Assembly: GCA_004794785.1 (NCBI GenBank)
Contig: SJOL01010064.1
Span: 8,007 to 72,006 of the forward strand
DNA length: 64,000 bases
Source: Opisthorchis felineus
Lineage: Eukaryota > Platyhelminthes > Trematoda > Opisthorchiida > Opisthorchiidae
Reading direction: 5' to 3'
In this document: piece after piece, positions 49,801-61,344 of the stretch
Position numbering within the stretch: the first letter of the stretch is position 1
Layout of the letters: every line of letters starts with the position of its first letter
The notes under the pieces: generated by a model
The model's input: only the letters and a program-made list of their open reading frames with translations
The model's database searches: none
Told to the model about the DNA's origin: nothing
Position numbers and translations under genes: made by a program

Positions 49801-50900
49801 TAAGGTTTTCTAATTTCCGGTAGGAGGAAGCCATCAGACCATAGAGCTGGCCGTAAACATTTTCAAATAGAACTTCTCACTCACACCTCCCACGAGAACG
49901 TCGGAAGCCACAAATTCTTCTCTTAAAAATATCACTTCCAGTAAAGTTATATCCAGCCTTAAAGAGGAAATATTTTGGAAGCACCATTCTGGATCATTAA
50001 GAAATACAGCATAGGATAGCATGGATTTCATTGTCGAACTGCTGGGTTTAGTTTGCACCGCACTCACCGATCTTTCAAAAGGAGAAGAACATCACCAATG
50101 CATTACATTTTACTTGAATCAGGATAGGCTGGAAGCACTTCGACTGTATGCCCTCTGGACACCTTTAATTCTAGCAGCATGCATATGTCTCATCACACAG
50201 CCTGTCAACGTCCAGAAACCTTGGATCACTTTGCAGTAGTACGCCAGCATGTACCTCATCCTTATTTATACTAAATTGCTGCACCATAATTGGAATATAT
50301 AGGATAAACGGAATCTTGCGGACAGGCCAGATGCACCGTACAGCTGTTACATCACCTGCAGTGTCTATATCACGATTCTCTGTGGTGATTCGAACACGCG
50401 ATCTCCAGACTGTTCCAGACTGTGCTGGCCAATAAGCAGTGTGGTTAACTAACACTTGGATGGCACTTGGTGGCCCCTAGCTCCCAAACACTCAGTTCAC
50501 GTTGTTTGATCTGTTGTCGCTTGGCTCTTCACCTGGCTGATTCCCACGAGATTGCGAGATGTTTTCATTTCCTAACAGATTTGTTATCTTCTGCAGATCG
50601 TGTGTGAATCTGCTGCTAAACTGCCGGTATCCGACAGTGATCGTCTCCTCCCATCGGATTTAACCTTCCCAAAGATGGTCTTATGGTAATTTTGTCATTA
50701 TCCCAAATTAGAAGATGCCTTTGGCATGGTTACAATTTACAGTGTTTCGTAATATGGTTACATTGCTTTATTGTTGATTTCCTTCGCTGAGGTTGTAAAT
50801 TGTATTAGAAAAATCCCTTCGTTATGGTTCAGTTTAAATTATGATTTCACTTTTGTTTCCAAAAACGGTTTTATCCATCCAACATTTTAATTTTTTAAAA
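46870..50900. other. Possible intron of the FnIII gene, nothing certain
   Basis: A 120-base candidate exon at 47266-47385 (acceptor cgtgactttag, donor G|gtaaac, phase 1-1, begins EWTAKC) fits the gene's phase pattern but is too short to identify. Otherwise I see no repeats or genes. Confidence 0.3.
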
Positions 50901-50917
50901 ACCTTTAATATTTTCAG

Positions 50918-51178
50918 TTGCTCAAGTACCAAGAGTCGAAGAACTATCCACTGAGGCGACTGGAAATATGTTCATACATCTAAACGAGCAAAGTGTCGCG
51001 TGGACAAACCATCTGTTCGCTTTCGCAATAAAACCGACCTCTGTGGCAGAAAACGGATTCCATACTCCAATGGCTTATATTCGGGGAGCTGGGTGTACAG
51101 ACTGCGTAGTGTACATACGTGCGCATGACAATTCCGCCTGTGCATATTCTGAATTCACAAGACCCTCACTAGTTTCTA
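50918..51178 (+). CDS. Fibronectin-III-like exon (phase 1-1)
   Basis: 261 bp between atattttcag and A|gtaagtacc, with 87 codons and phase 1 at both ends, the length of one FnIII domain. It encodes VPRVEELSTEATG... and ends with CVVYIRAHDNSACAYSEFTR, which resembles the F-G strands of FnIII (Y-x-R-V/I-x-A...S-E-F). A disulfide-type Cys pair (GAGCTDC) is unusual for FnIII. It is probably part of a secreted or single-pass surface protein. Confidence 0.6.
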
Positions 51179-52117
51179 GTAAGTACCAATTTCCAAAGTC
51201 TACTGCCGTAGTCGGTGCACAAGTGCATAGCTGAAAACGGCTAAAATGTGTGTGAAAAACACATGTTGAGTACTCCTAATAGGTCGTAAAAAGTGTTTCC
51301 CTGAATAGCGACTACGCATCGGATCAACTTAATGTTCGCTTACTACGGTAGGCTCCTAGTAGAGGGATAGATTGAGTTACTAGGTGTATTTGATAGTATG
51401 GGCTGACTACCACATCAGGAAATCCAAAAATAACAATCAGGCCGACGGAACAGATGGTAGGAATCACCATGAACGGAATAGGACAGAGATCATCAGGTAC
51501 ATGTGCACTTCTGGAAAAGTTCCAATTAAATAGCAAGTTGCAGTTGGACTCGATTTCCCGATATCCCAAGGGTGGTCACTTAACTGAAGTTTGAGTTTGA
51601 GTCCATAAGTGAGAACTGCATCCACAGACACAGGCGACAAGTATATTGTGATTACCAAAATGAAAAATGGACGTCCGCCAAGCTGAGTACAGCTTATCCT
51701 GGACGACATGGGAGGTGAGGACCACCTTCGGCGATACGGTTCAAGAGAAACTTAGTTTCATTGACTGGTCCACCGTGAAAACATAGTACTAATCTGACGC
51801 GAGCACACAGAAGCTATTGGTTCCAGGGCCTAGTAGGCAAATTCTGGAATAACGGTCAATATTAACGACTTATTCGTACAAAACCGGCATTGTGATGAGG
51901 TAAGTAAAGGCAAAAAATAGTATGCTACTATTCCTGCAGTTGGTAAGTGGTTAATTTTTGATGTTTGCATTCAGATTACTTTTCGAGCGGTCTTCCTTGT
52001 ATCCCAACCGCGTTATCCTGGAGAATCCGCAGCAAAGCAAGAAAGCACAGTTAGCACCAGTTCAACCCTATTGGAAATTATCCGCAGAGCATATGCTTGT
52101 TCGTTCCAGTGTTTATT

Positions 52118-52159
52118 TTAATTAATTAATTAATTAATTAATTAATTAATTAATTAATA
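52118..52159 (+). repeat. (TTAA)10 microsatellite
   Basis: About ten perfect TTAA units. Confidence 0.95.
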
Positions 52160-53345
52160 CAGCTGACCGCTGAAAATGTGGTAAAAGTGACTTTCCCAGG
52201 GCTACCTGACATTTGTATGAGTATGCATCTACAGACTTTGCACAGTCAAGTGCTACTTTCGATGAGCGGTTGAACAGTACTACCAACATGGTCCTCGGGT
52301 TTCAAAGGTTATCTTATTTGCCCAGCCCACCAAAACTGATTTTTGTTCCAGCTGTTTTTCTTTGGCGCCAGGTTTAGTAAGCTGCGCTGTATGGAAAGTT
52401 TATGGACCGCAAACCACTACATATTGCCACCAAGTTTTGCTCCTTTAAATTAATGGAAAAATTGTCACTAGAAGAAGCAGAAAATAAGACCTCCTCAGCA
52501 CAACCTACATGGCAACAGATCATATGAGGTGCGCATAAAGAATCTGCTTGTTTCTAAACTCACTCACCCGAACTACACTGGGGCATTTACAGTCCACTTC
52601 AATTGCCTAAATAAAGTAGCTTGTTAAAAGTATGAGGTGGTAATGTCACTATTCGCCTCTTAATTGATTTCGTGCTTTTGGTTTTACAAGCGCAAAGTTT
52701 TCAACTGACATCAGCTTCCAACCTTATCGAATGCTTTACAACTTCAGTCACCGTCAGGTCAGTGAATACTGCAGTCCCTGTGCTTCCTGAACGAGTTTCT
52801 TTAGTTCGCGAAAATACCTTTGAGACATTGTTTCAGCCACATGCCATTTCCCTAAAACGTACGAATGACTTTGTGCTGAGCGGCGAATAATAATAAATTT
52901 TCTACTGTCTCAGTGGATGCCATAAATGAGAAGCATTGCTTTGAGCGTTGCACTATGCTGTAGTCGCTTCGCACCTACGCCGTATGGACACGTCCTTCGT
53001 TTCACAGCAGACTTTATACAAATTCGTGATGGCGTCCACCCGCTCAAAGTGTAAATGATCTCTCTGATGAGCTTACTCTTCAAAAATGTACGCATTCTTA
53101 GTGTAGTGCTTCTCGGCTGGGCCAGCAATGCGCACACCTTTTGAGTGAAGCTGTTTGTTCAGCCATTCACGGAACCAAAACTCCTTGAAAATAGCAAGAA
53201 ATTCTCGACTCTAGACACGGCCTTGAATATTATTGTGTCCAAGGTGAAAACCAACGCTGACATTCAACTGGAACTCTTTCTGAGCCGGTATAACAACAGC
53301 CCAACGAGTCATAGTTGAGTCATGTTAGGCCTTGTTCCGTTGCAG

Positions 53346-53516
53346 TATAACGGAATAACGGTAATAACCCGCTGTGTGGTGCCAGCCTGTGGTACCGAAA
53401 GGAAGATTTATTACCAGCCAGATGGATCCATCACTGAAGCAGTTCAAGGGAAAGAACATATCAGCCAACAAACCAGTAGGCCGCCGCAGTGTAAATCGGT
53501 CATAAAAGAGCCGTGA
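53346..53516 (+). CDS. Possible terminal exon, unknown
   Basis: After the acceptor ttccgttgcag a phase-0 frame reads YNGITVITRCVVPACG, then KIYYQPDGSITEAV, to a TGA at 53514-53516. It is protein-like in composition, but the phase does not match the FnIII exons and I recognise no family. Confidence 0.25.
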   Translation, partial: YNGITVITRCVVPACGTERKIYYQPDGSITEAVQGKEHISQQTSRPPQCKSVIKEP

Positions 53517-53610
53517 ACTAAATTCCGGTCCAGTTCTTGTTTTTCGAAAATGTGTGTTTATGTACATGAGAGCCTGCCTACAAGAACCTGAGTTCTTGTT
53601 TCTTGATCAG

Positions 53611-53613
<3 letters not shown>

Positions 53614-53659
<46 letters not shown>
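53614..53659 (+). repeat. (AT)23 microsatellite
   Basis: A pure AT dinucleotide run, about 550 bp from the Penelope element. Confidence 0.95.
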
Positions 53660-53663
<4 letters not shown>

Positions 53664-54209
53664 TCTCTGTCTAAATTCACCTCCCCATACATTGGTCACT
53701 GAGTTCTGGTTCCGAGTAGTTTGCCAATGAACTAAGGAACAAAATACAAAAGTCCTGAAGGTTGACAAAAAAATTTCGTTGATGTCGTCACCATCAATTC
53801 CAGACAGAGAAAAAGTTTACGGAAGTCAGGACATACGAACTCCTCCGGCATCATGAGCTATGATGAGCCCGAGTGTTCACAGGTAAAGTATAACCCTAAT
53901 AGTTGCCTCCTGTGCGCTTGCCAGTAAATGGTTAGCAAACTGGGCCACTGGAGTCTCCGAAAAATTATTGGGTTCCACGCCCTTTTTAGTACAGAAAAAA
54001 ATAAAATGTCATGGAGCATGGGTACAGTGATAGATAGTCAAGATTTCCTGGTCAGGGCTAGGAACCGTAGAGAGTACCTTAACATTGATAGCAAATACAC
54101 CCATGGGAATTGTTTATTGGCAGTATGATGGCACTGTGAGGTGGTTTGGCAATCCCCAATGTCACTGAAGCCAGTCTATGCTGAAAAACCGAAATCAACG
54201 GTAGAGCTT

Positions 54210-54787
54210 TGTTTTCGAAAAAGTATGGTAACAATCGGTGGATTTATTGCTGGGCAACGTTTCGCTTTTGGCACAAAACCTTCGTCAAGCCAAGTGACTT
54301 GGTTACGAGTTTGGTTGAGTTTAAGGCGGAAGAAGAACCAATCAGCTAAGTCAAGCTAAATGTGTGTTACGTGTCCGCCAAGGGATTTTGTGTGTTGGGG
54401 TGGGTCACCAAGGCTTAAGCCGATGGGGAAACCTACATGGATTTGGGTCCAGCTTAGGGTCTAGTTCTTCCGGTTCGGTTCACATGATGATCCCCCTTGA
54501 ACGTCGTTTGCACTTTTCGTCCGTCTGTGTGGATGAGCTAGTGCTCCGATAAATGCGTAAGGAAGGGGGATTCTGTGAACTTTGATCGGGTTGGGATTTC
54601 CACCCCCCACCCCCCTGTTTTTGCTGGTGATTCTACGTGCATTGACAACCACACAGTCACGTGTCAACTCGCCAGTTCCACACCATCTATACTCTACCTA
54701 CGCTGTGATGCTTGGTAATTTCCAACGCCTCGGCTATCAGCCACTGTGGTGTGAATCGCAGCCCCCGTCTTCAAACTTCCACATTCT
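54210..54787 (-). repeat. Penelope pLTR, left copy
   Basis: The reverse complement of 56537-57115. Both contain a C-rich ACCCCCC tract and the ribozyme-like block. The open frame inside it (54461-54667) is mirrored at 56657-56863; it is a by-product of the repeat, not a gene. Confidence 0.9.
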
Positions 54788-54839
54788 CCAGATCTGTTCT
54801 ACGTCCTGTGTTTAATGCATGTACCGCCATCGCTGGGTC

Positions 54840-55511
54840 TTTGACCAGCGTTTAGTCTTCTTCCGAATTCCTTGGTGGTTTGTTTATTCTCCTGTTGATC
54901 TCACCAATTCTTGCGTGCAATTCCCTGGCAGTTTGTCCTATGTAAACCTTAGTACAATAGTTGCAGTTAATTTTGTACACACAGTCTCTAGTTCCTTCGA
55001 CTGGGAGGGGATCTTTCAATTACACCAAAACTGAGCGTAGTGTTTTTCCCTTCTTGAAAGCTTCTCCAATGTTGCCTAGGTTCTGCAGTCTTCGAATATC
55101 TTCCGATGTCCCTGGTTTATATGGAATGACTGCTGTGCCAATCCATTCCTTACTGGGTCTAGATATTGGAGTCAAAGTCCTCCTTAGTTGACGCCTAATC
55201 ACATTCACTGGGTATCCACTTTCTTGAGGCCTCTTGGCAATCTCGATCTGAGCTGCTGTTCGCTCGATCTGTGTGCACAGTGCTCTCACTCGGCTAAACA
55301 TCGATGAGACAATACTGGCGTATACGAAATTTGGGTCTGCTGATGAGTAGTTTAAAACGGTTCCCGTGTCTGTTGGTTTCTGGCAGACAGTAGTTTTTAA
55401 TTTTTCACCACCCTTATGTGTTATACAGTCCACGAAGGGTAATGTGTCTGACGTGGACTCTATCTCCATGTGAGGACCTAAACTACTGAAGTATTCGTGG
55501 AGGCTGTACAC
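54840..55511 (-). pseudogene. Penelope RT C-terminus and GIY-YIG endonuclease
   Basis: An open frame from 55511 reads FSSLGPHMEIESTSDTLPFVD, CQKPTDTGTVLNYSSADPN, the linker, then DCVYKINCNYCTKVYIGQTA near 54960 (the GIY-YIG block) and RIGEINRRINK. The GIY positions read VYK, as often in Penelope, and the YIG is intact. The nuclease nicks target DNA to prime reverse transcription. Confidence 0.88.
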
Positions 55512-55514
55512 GTT

Positions 55515-56500
55515 ATCAAGTTTGCTTATCGTCTACGTAACACCGAAAGACTTTCAGTCAACAATGATATCCGGCCAAGGCCATTTGTTCGAAGTCCTCC
55601 ATATAAATATTAGCTAAAACTGGAGATATTGGAGATCTCATTGCAAGACCTTGTTCAGTTGTGTCAAAAACAAACTGATCGAGATTCAAACACTCTCAAC
55701 TATTTCATCCACCGAGAGTTGAACCCGTTCATTAAGTGTCGTGTCTGCTAGTAACAACCTCTTGGTTACCTCCAAAACATCCGCCGTAGGGATGTTTGTG
55801 TATATTGAGATTACCTCGAAACTCATGAGGACCTCTTTCATCTCCAAAGGAAGCTCGGTAACCTTATTGGCAAAGCCGTGCGAATTCCTAATGAAAATGC
55901 TTGATTTCTTTGCGATTGGTTTTAGTATACCAGCTAAGATTCTGCCTAGTTCATGTGGTGGTGAGCCTATACCATCCACTGTTGCTCCTATCGGGACATC
56001 TGCCATGTGGATTTTTGGCAGACCGTAGAGTAGTGGTTGAATCACACTTTTTGGGGACAATTGGCACCATTTACCTTGCCCTAAATAGTTTATTATGGAT
56101 CTTACATATTTACCAACTTCAACCATATTTATATTCATTATCGAAGTAATACTGCCACCGGTAATCTGTCGATAGGATCCACGGGAGAGATGTTGCCTAA
56201 CCTTTTGAAGATAGTCGCTCTTGTTCATTACTACTGTGGCTTTACCTTTACCGGCCTTCGTAATGACAATATTATCTACCGGTCTCAGTGTGTTCCACGC
56301 TCTCCGGTCTGATGGTGCAATATTCGGAGCTCCTGGCTGTTGGGATTTCAGGACCATGACTAAATGTGCCCGTAGTTTCTCGGCTTCTGCTGAAGGAAGT
56401 TTTGAAATACCGATTCGACACTAGGAATTATTTCCTCCGCTCTTATTACTTTTTTGCTCACAGAGCAGTTTAGTCCCTTTTCTAACAGACAACATTCCCC
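55515..56500 (-). pseudogene. Penelope reverse transcriptase
   Basis: The 223-codon frame 55686-56357 carries KGKATVVMNKSDYLQ, LLYGLPKIH and the palm start VISIYTNIPTADVLEVTK. Motif B (EQGLAMRSPISPVLANIYME) follows near 55630 in another frame, and the catalytic YVDD is at 55528-55539. The N-terminal part (KGLNCSVSKKVIRAEEIIPS, near 56450) is in a third frame. One stop lies between motif B and YVDD. Confidence 0.9.
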
Positions 56501-56536
56501 TTTACTCTGGTCTATCTGACGAGTTAACTACACTAC

Positions 56537-57115
56537 AGAATGTGGAAGTTTGAAGACGGGGACTGCGATTCACACCACAGTGGCTGATAGCCGAGGCGTT
56601 GGAAATTACCAAGCATCACAGCGTAGGTAGAGTATAGATGGTGTGGAACTGGCGAGTTGACACGTGACTGTGTGGTTGTCAATGCACGTAGAATCACCAG
56701 CAAAAACAGGGGGGTGGGGGGTGGAAATCCCAACCCGATCAAAGTTCACGGAATCCCCCTTCCTTACGCACTTATCGGAGCACTAGCTCATCCACACAGA
56801 CGGACGAAAAGTGCAAACGACGTTCAAGAGGGATCATCATGTGAACCGAACCGGAAGAACTAGACCCTAAGCTGGACCCAAATCCATGTAGGTTTCCCCA
56901 TCGGCTTAAGCCTTGGTGACCCACCCTAACACACAAAATCCCTTGGCGGACACGTAACACACATTTAGCTTGACTTAGCTGATTGGTTCTCCTTCCGCCT
57001 TAAATCTCGACCAACCTCGTAACCAAGTCACTTGGCTTGACGAAGGTTTTGTGCCAAAAGCGAAACGTTGCCCAGCAATAAATCCACTGATTTTTACCAA
57101 ACGTTTCCGAAAATG
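56537..57115 (+). repeat. Penelope pLTR, right copy, inverted
   Basis: The partner of 54210-54787. It abuts the first recognisable residues of the Penelope ORF (LEKGLNC near 56470 on the minus strand), so little or nothing of the internal 5' end is left. Confidence 0.9.
57022..57090 (+). ncRNA. Hammerhead-like motif in Penelope pLTR (also at 54241-54302, minus)
   Basis: CTTGACGA is followed by a hairpin with TTTTG pairing CAAAA around a 3-base loop, then GCGAAACGTTG and CAGCAATAAATCC. This matches the CTGANGA / stem II / GAAAC layout except for one extra T in the first box. A CCAAG-TCA-CTTGG hairpin precedes it. Both pLTR copies share the defect, so it was present in the parent. Confidence 0.45.
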
Positions 57116-57164
57116 ATGACTACTGAATCGGTTTCAAGCGTTTTTCAACTGACTGAACAAACTG

Positions 57165-57275
57165 TAGAGCTTGGAAACATCATAGACGAGAGATTCAGCT
57201 GGTGAGTCTCTCGCAAAACCAAATTTGTTTGCAAATGAGTGTATTTCGATAATTTCGTGCAATTTTTTGGAACTA
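57165..57275 (+). repeat. Family A repeat, tail fragment
   Basis: AACATCATAGACGAGAGATTCAG, then GTGAGTCTCTCGCAAAACC, AAATTTGTTTGCAAATGAG and TGTATTTCGATAATTTCGTG. 5' truncated, directly beyond the Penelope element. Confidence 0.75.
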
Positions 57276-57349
57276 TTATTCCTCTAAGCCACTTATAGAC
57301 TGATGTTATCGTTCAGAGGTTTGGTTATTTTCAACTGAAATTTCTTCCT

Positions 57350-57490
57350 GCAGGCGAAGCCAAACTCTCTCTGAGTTTCGTAAGATTCACACGGCTGATG
57401 ATTCCCAATAAAGATGAAACAGCTTTACATTGCTTCTTGGCTTTTCAGTACAGACTGGCTTCACAGACAGGACGATATCTCAATTGAAAA
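57350..57490 (+). repeat. SINE family B body
   Basis: GATTCCCAATAAAGATGAAACAGC, then GCTTCTTGGCTTTTCAG and ACTGGCTTCACAGACAGGA match 6885-6965 closely in the same orientation. Confidence 0.6.
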
Positions 57491-58439
57491 TTATTCAGCT
57501 AGCAAAACTGCCTACTTAGTACCCATAGTGCTTCTTCAAACTTCAGTGTTAGCCAGGTGGACGTAAATTAGTGCTGTTTTGAACACATTGTAATAAGTAA
57601 GTAATTATTAACACAAAACTTGGGGCTGCGGGATAGGTTTTCATTTTACTGACGGTTGAGCAACCGTGGGTAGTCTTTGCCAATATAATCACAGTCCGGT
57701 GAGTGGGTGAAAATAATGTTTACTGCGTCACAGCCTCATAAGGACCACCACTACTTCTGACAGGCGTATTACTCACGCGATTGGGTAAGAAAATTATCGC
57801 CAATTTTTTCTACCTTAAGCCGAAACCATTCTTTGAAGTCAGTTCACCATGGAGTATTTTTTTAAAATCTGAGTATTTTGATTCCTAATTTACTTCTTTG
57901 GTAGTCTCTCAGTTTCAGCTTCAGGTTTCACAGAAATGACATGTAAATACTATCCACACAAAATGTTAGGCTGGGAAACGAGACGGGATTGAGCTTGAAT
58001 GCACTTGTAGTCGTCTGCCACATTTAAACTTTAATACGTTTTTCGTCCGGAAAATGGAGCTAACCAATGCTGAAGAAAAACTAGGAACCACTGAACAGCT
58101 GTTTTAGCTTTGTTGGAAACATTAGCAGTGCGTTTATTTCGAAAATTTTCACTGTAGTAGCTGGGCGGATTCGGTCGCACTCGGTTAGTCAGCAGTTTCG
58201 TCAACTCGCATTTGGATAGGATATTCTTCAGTCCTTTGACTCACCAAGTTGTCATGTGTTCACCCTCTCCACGGATGACAACCTTTCAGATACAAGGTTT
58301 ATGAGACTTATGAGGGGTTTTCTGTACTGAACAGATTACTTAAAAGATTAGAGGTTTCAAGGACTATGTCAAGTGCAAACCCCTGATAGTAATATGAGGA
58401 GGTTTTGAAATTTCAGCAGATGTGTAATCCCGTAAGTTG

Positions 58440-58620
58440 ACTCATTCTGTGCTGAAAATTCGGGAAGCACCGCACAGCTGTTTCATCCTTGCTGAGAATC
58501 GTCAACAGCACACATCTCACTCTCATGAGAGATTCGAACACGCGACCTCCCAGCTAGCAGCTGAATACTAAACCTTTCACCCTGGAATACATCCAGCTAT
58601 CTATTAACCGTATGTACTAT
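58440..58620 (-). repeat. SINE family B copy with pol III-like head
   Basis: On the minus strand: an AGCTGCTAGCTGGGAGG head, B-box-like GTGTTCGAATCTC (complement of about 58530-58545), then CTGTTGACGATTCTCAGCAAGG and ATGAAACAGCTGTGCGG. A plus-orientation relative follows at 58690-58810 (GCATTCGAGTCTCGG, GCGCACTGCTGATTATTTCC). Confidence 0.6.
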
Positions 58621-58689
58621 TTACGTGAAGATACATACATATATATATACCGTATACATGATATATATTGAGTTGATTGGCCGCTCAGA

Positions 58690-58810
58690 ACCGAACGGTA
58701 TGGTCAACAACTACTATCCAAGGGATCGCGCATTCGAGTCTCGGTAGAGCTTCATAAGATGCGCACTGCTGATTATTTCCAACAAGGACTACGTACCTAT
58801 ACACTGCTAT
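58690..58810 (+). repeat. SINE family B copy
   Basis: GCATTCGAGTCTCGG (B-box-like) is followed by GCACTGCTGATTATTTCCAACAAGG, matching 9700-9760. It forms an inverted pair with the copy at 58440-58620. Confidence 0.5.
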
Positions 58811-59022
58811 CGGCGTTTTCGCATAGAATTATCTCCATTTCCGCAAAAAAATTCTCAAAATCTCGAGATCTCCTCATGCTACAAGTAGACATTTGAACTT
58901 GGTATAATTCTCGAAACACCACTTGGTGATGGCTAGTGTTTTCTGATCCGGTATCGCTCGCGGAGTATGCACTCTAAATTTGTACCAAATAAATTTTAAA
59001 GTCATTTTGCTAACAGAACATC

Positions 59023-59278
59023 CTAATTTTGAAAAAAACTATCTTTCCAATAGTTTGGTAAATGGAGGATCTCCATATGATTGGTTGTTAGATTTATGGC
59101 ATAGGCTGATGCGTGGATTGCCAAGGTTTCGTCATCAACCGAAGTGACAATGTCAGTGAGTTGCTTTGCTTTCATCCGATGTTCGTGTATATTTAGGTGT
59201 TCAGAAGGTATGTAATAGCTGCGCTGTGCCTTGTCACTCAAACTCTGCATCGTCTTCAAAGAACTTGTCTCTGTGGAG
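59023..59278 (-). CDS. Possible terminal exon, unknown
   Basis: After an acceptor-like actatag the minus strand is open for 84 codons to TAG (59023-59025). It is rich in charged and hydrophobic residues: NIHEHRMKAKQLTDIVTSV, DDETLAIHASAYAINLT and EILHLPNYWKDSFF. Its composition is unlike random frames here. I recognise no family. It lies opposite, and about 160 bp from, the FnIII-like exon at 59436. Confidence 0.35.
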
Positions 59279-59435
59279 CTATAGTTATATCTGACTAGTT
59301 GTCATAATGATGGCAGCTGCTCTTGTGGTCCGGTTAGTCGGGTCTACGAATAACTTGTATACTTGAGTTTTGAATCAAAGCTCCGATTCACAGCTCATTT
59401 TGTCTCTAAATCTTCCCATATTTTAATCACTACAG

Positions 59436-59690
59436 GTGCAGACACCCCGGTTATCCAAGACATGAAACTCAATGTAATCACCAGAGAAGTGGAGCTTCAG
59501 GTTACTTCAAATCCAGCTTTGAAGTCCTTCATGGCTATACGAACCTTAGGTTCTGATGTTGGCCGCCACGTCACATTTACGGAAACCACTGTCACACTTC
59601 AAGAGATGGCAGCTGTTCCGACGTATCTTCGTGTTCGAGGATCTTATGGCTCAAGCTTTACTGCATTTAGTCAACCCAAAAGGATGGACA
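59436..59690 (+). CDS. Fibronectin-III-like exon (phase 1-1)
   Basis: 255 bp between aatcactacag and A|gtgagt, with 85 codons and phase 1 on both sides. It starts ADTPVIQDMKLNVITREVEL and ends VPTYLRVRGSYGSSFTAFSQP, the typical T-x-Y-x-V-R-V-x-G end of an FnIII domain. It matches the 50918-51178 exon in length, phase and C-terminal pattern, so both probably belong to one multi-domain extracellular protein. Confidence 0.65.
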
Positions 59691-59699
59691 GTGAGTGAT

Positions 59700-61340
59700 C
59701 AACCTGGCCGTTAGTAGTTAGTTGCTTCGTCCGTTTTTCATAAAGTTATATATTCTAAAGGCCGGTTGACTTCAAAACTACTTGTAAAACGCAATGCACT
59801 GTGATTCTAATATGAATTTGCCTTCGACCGAGTCCATCTGACAGAACCTAAACGTCTCGAGTTAGGAACAACGAAGATGAAGGACTGTACTGCTCTAGTA
59901 TCGTTAGTTTGAATGGCCAAGCTTCTCAGCTGAGGGCCACAATGTCGTACCATTTTATTGTTAGAAGCTTCGGTTTATTTGGCTCAAGGCCGGTGTTGCT
60001 GTTAGTCCCTACTGCTGGAACGACTCTAATTACTCTTCATTATATTTTCGAATGCATTCTTTTGGTTGGTCCGAGTCAAACTTGTAACGCACGTTCGTAT
60101 ATACATGTTAGTCCCCATCCGTATATCAGCTTAGGAATTTTAGAACTCTTTTCAACATGGGTAGAAACGACAGAAAAAACGCCTACAGTCTTTGTAGCCA
60201 AGGTCCTGAAACTATCATATCAACCAAGCTGGTTTCAGTGAAACTTTGGTGGCCAATCAAGGAAAGTTATAGGAAGCTTGACACATATTCTGTTGGTCTG
60301 AAACTTCCCAGGATAGTCAACGAAGTGTTGAGGTTGATTTCCGCTGACGAGCCGCACAAATGGAAGACTATGGGATAAAACAAACTCTACCGATATGAGA
60401 GGAATGACTACCCATCTCTGGGTGTTAGGAAGAATTTTCACCATGATATCCCACAGAGGAGTCAAGCAAGACAAATTTCATGGGAAAATGTCAACTCGAA
60501 TCGCTTTTATTGACTCACCTATTCCTTAGGATTGATCTCTAAAGGATGCACGCAGCCGATTGCAACAACGGGATTTAATGTGTGTTTAGTTCTGGAGAAA
60601 CCCTCTCATGAGACGAAGTCAGTGTTAACCAGGCTAAATAGCAAAGTGTCGTTGGATCGGCCAGCATTTCAGGATTTCCGGGGGTTGTCGATCACTAATT
60701 GTCCAATTCAACGGCACTGCGAATAATGGAAAAACAACTTACTGAAGTGAAAGAACATGTCAGGGTGGCTTCGAGGAAAACCATTTATTCCCGAAAAGAA
60801 AGGCGTCAAAACGGGCTTTGTCAAAATAATGTAGTTGTCTTCTCCGTGGTCGATGGGAAGAACATAGCTTTTAATAGGCAGCTCCAGCACCGTGCAATTT
60901 CATGAGTTCGAGGGACATTTCCAAGCAGATTAAAGACTCATTACCGAAGGCTGGTTTAAAAAGAGCAGAAAAACCCAATCCTATACAGGTAGACAATTCT
61001 ATAAGGACTTCTTTGAAGCTCCGAAATAAATTATTGGACCTAAAATCTGGTAGCCTAAATGCATCCGGGATATTGCAACCGGCCAAATGCTAGGCAAATC
61101 TGAAGAAATCAGTTATTCTAAAGAAGCATTTCCCAGCATTAACTAATATACTACTTGAAACAGATTTGGGCAACCTGGCTTATCTTTATCAAACCCTTAT
61201 GAAGGTGAGAGTTTCCAATCCACCCATGAGTGAAAAATTAGCTACAAAAAGTAAAGCCCGTCCGACAAGACGGCTAACCTGCTGGAGTGTCGAAAATGGC
61301 CAGACCAATAATACAAATGATGCCGGTATGTCAAGAAGCA
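59700..61340. other. No supported gene
   Basis: A plus frame at 60902-61366 is open for 155 codons except one TAG (61091-61093) and is Lys-rich (RDISKQIKDSLPKAGLKR). It may be an old transposon ORF next to the truncated Penelope element, but I cannot place it. Confidence 0.3.
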
Positions 61341-61344
61341 TACA

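Larger units (their letters stand above)
54210..57115 (-). mobile_element. Penelope-like element with inverted pLTRs
   Basis: The 1.75-kb minus-strand interior encodes Penelope RT and GIY-YIG endonuclease. It is bounded by 578-bp inverted repeats (54210-54787 and 56537-57115) that are nearly identical over their length. Inverted pLTRs are a known Penelope arrangement. The coding frame is broken by at least two frameshifts and a stop, so this copy is inactive. The high pLTR similarity suggests a fairly recent insertion. It lies between the two FnIII-like exons, probably inside their intron. Confidence 0.92.

Noticed and set aside
54461..54667. 68-codon minus frame, repeated as 56657-56863 plus
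   Set aside because: It is duplicated only because it lies in the inverted pLTRs; it does not resemble a gene.
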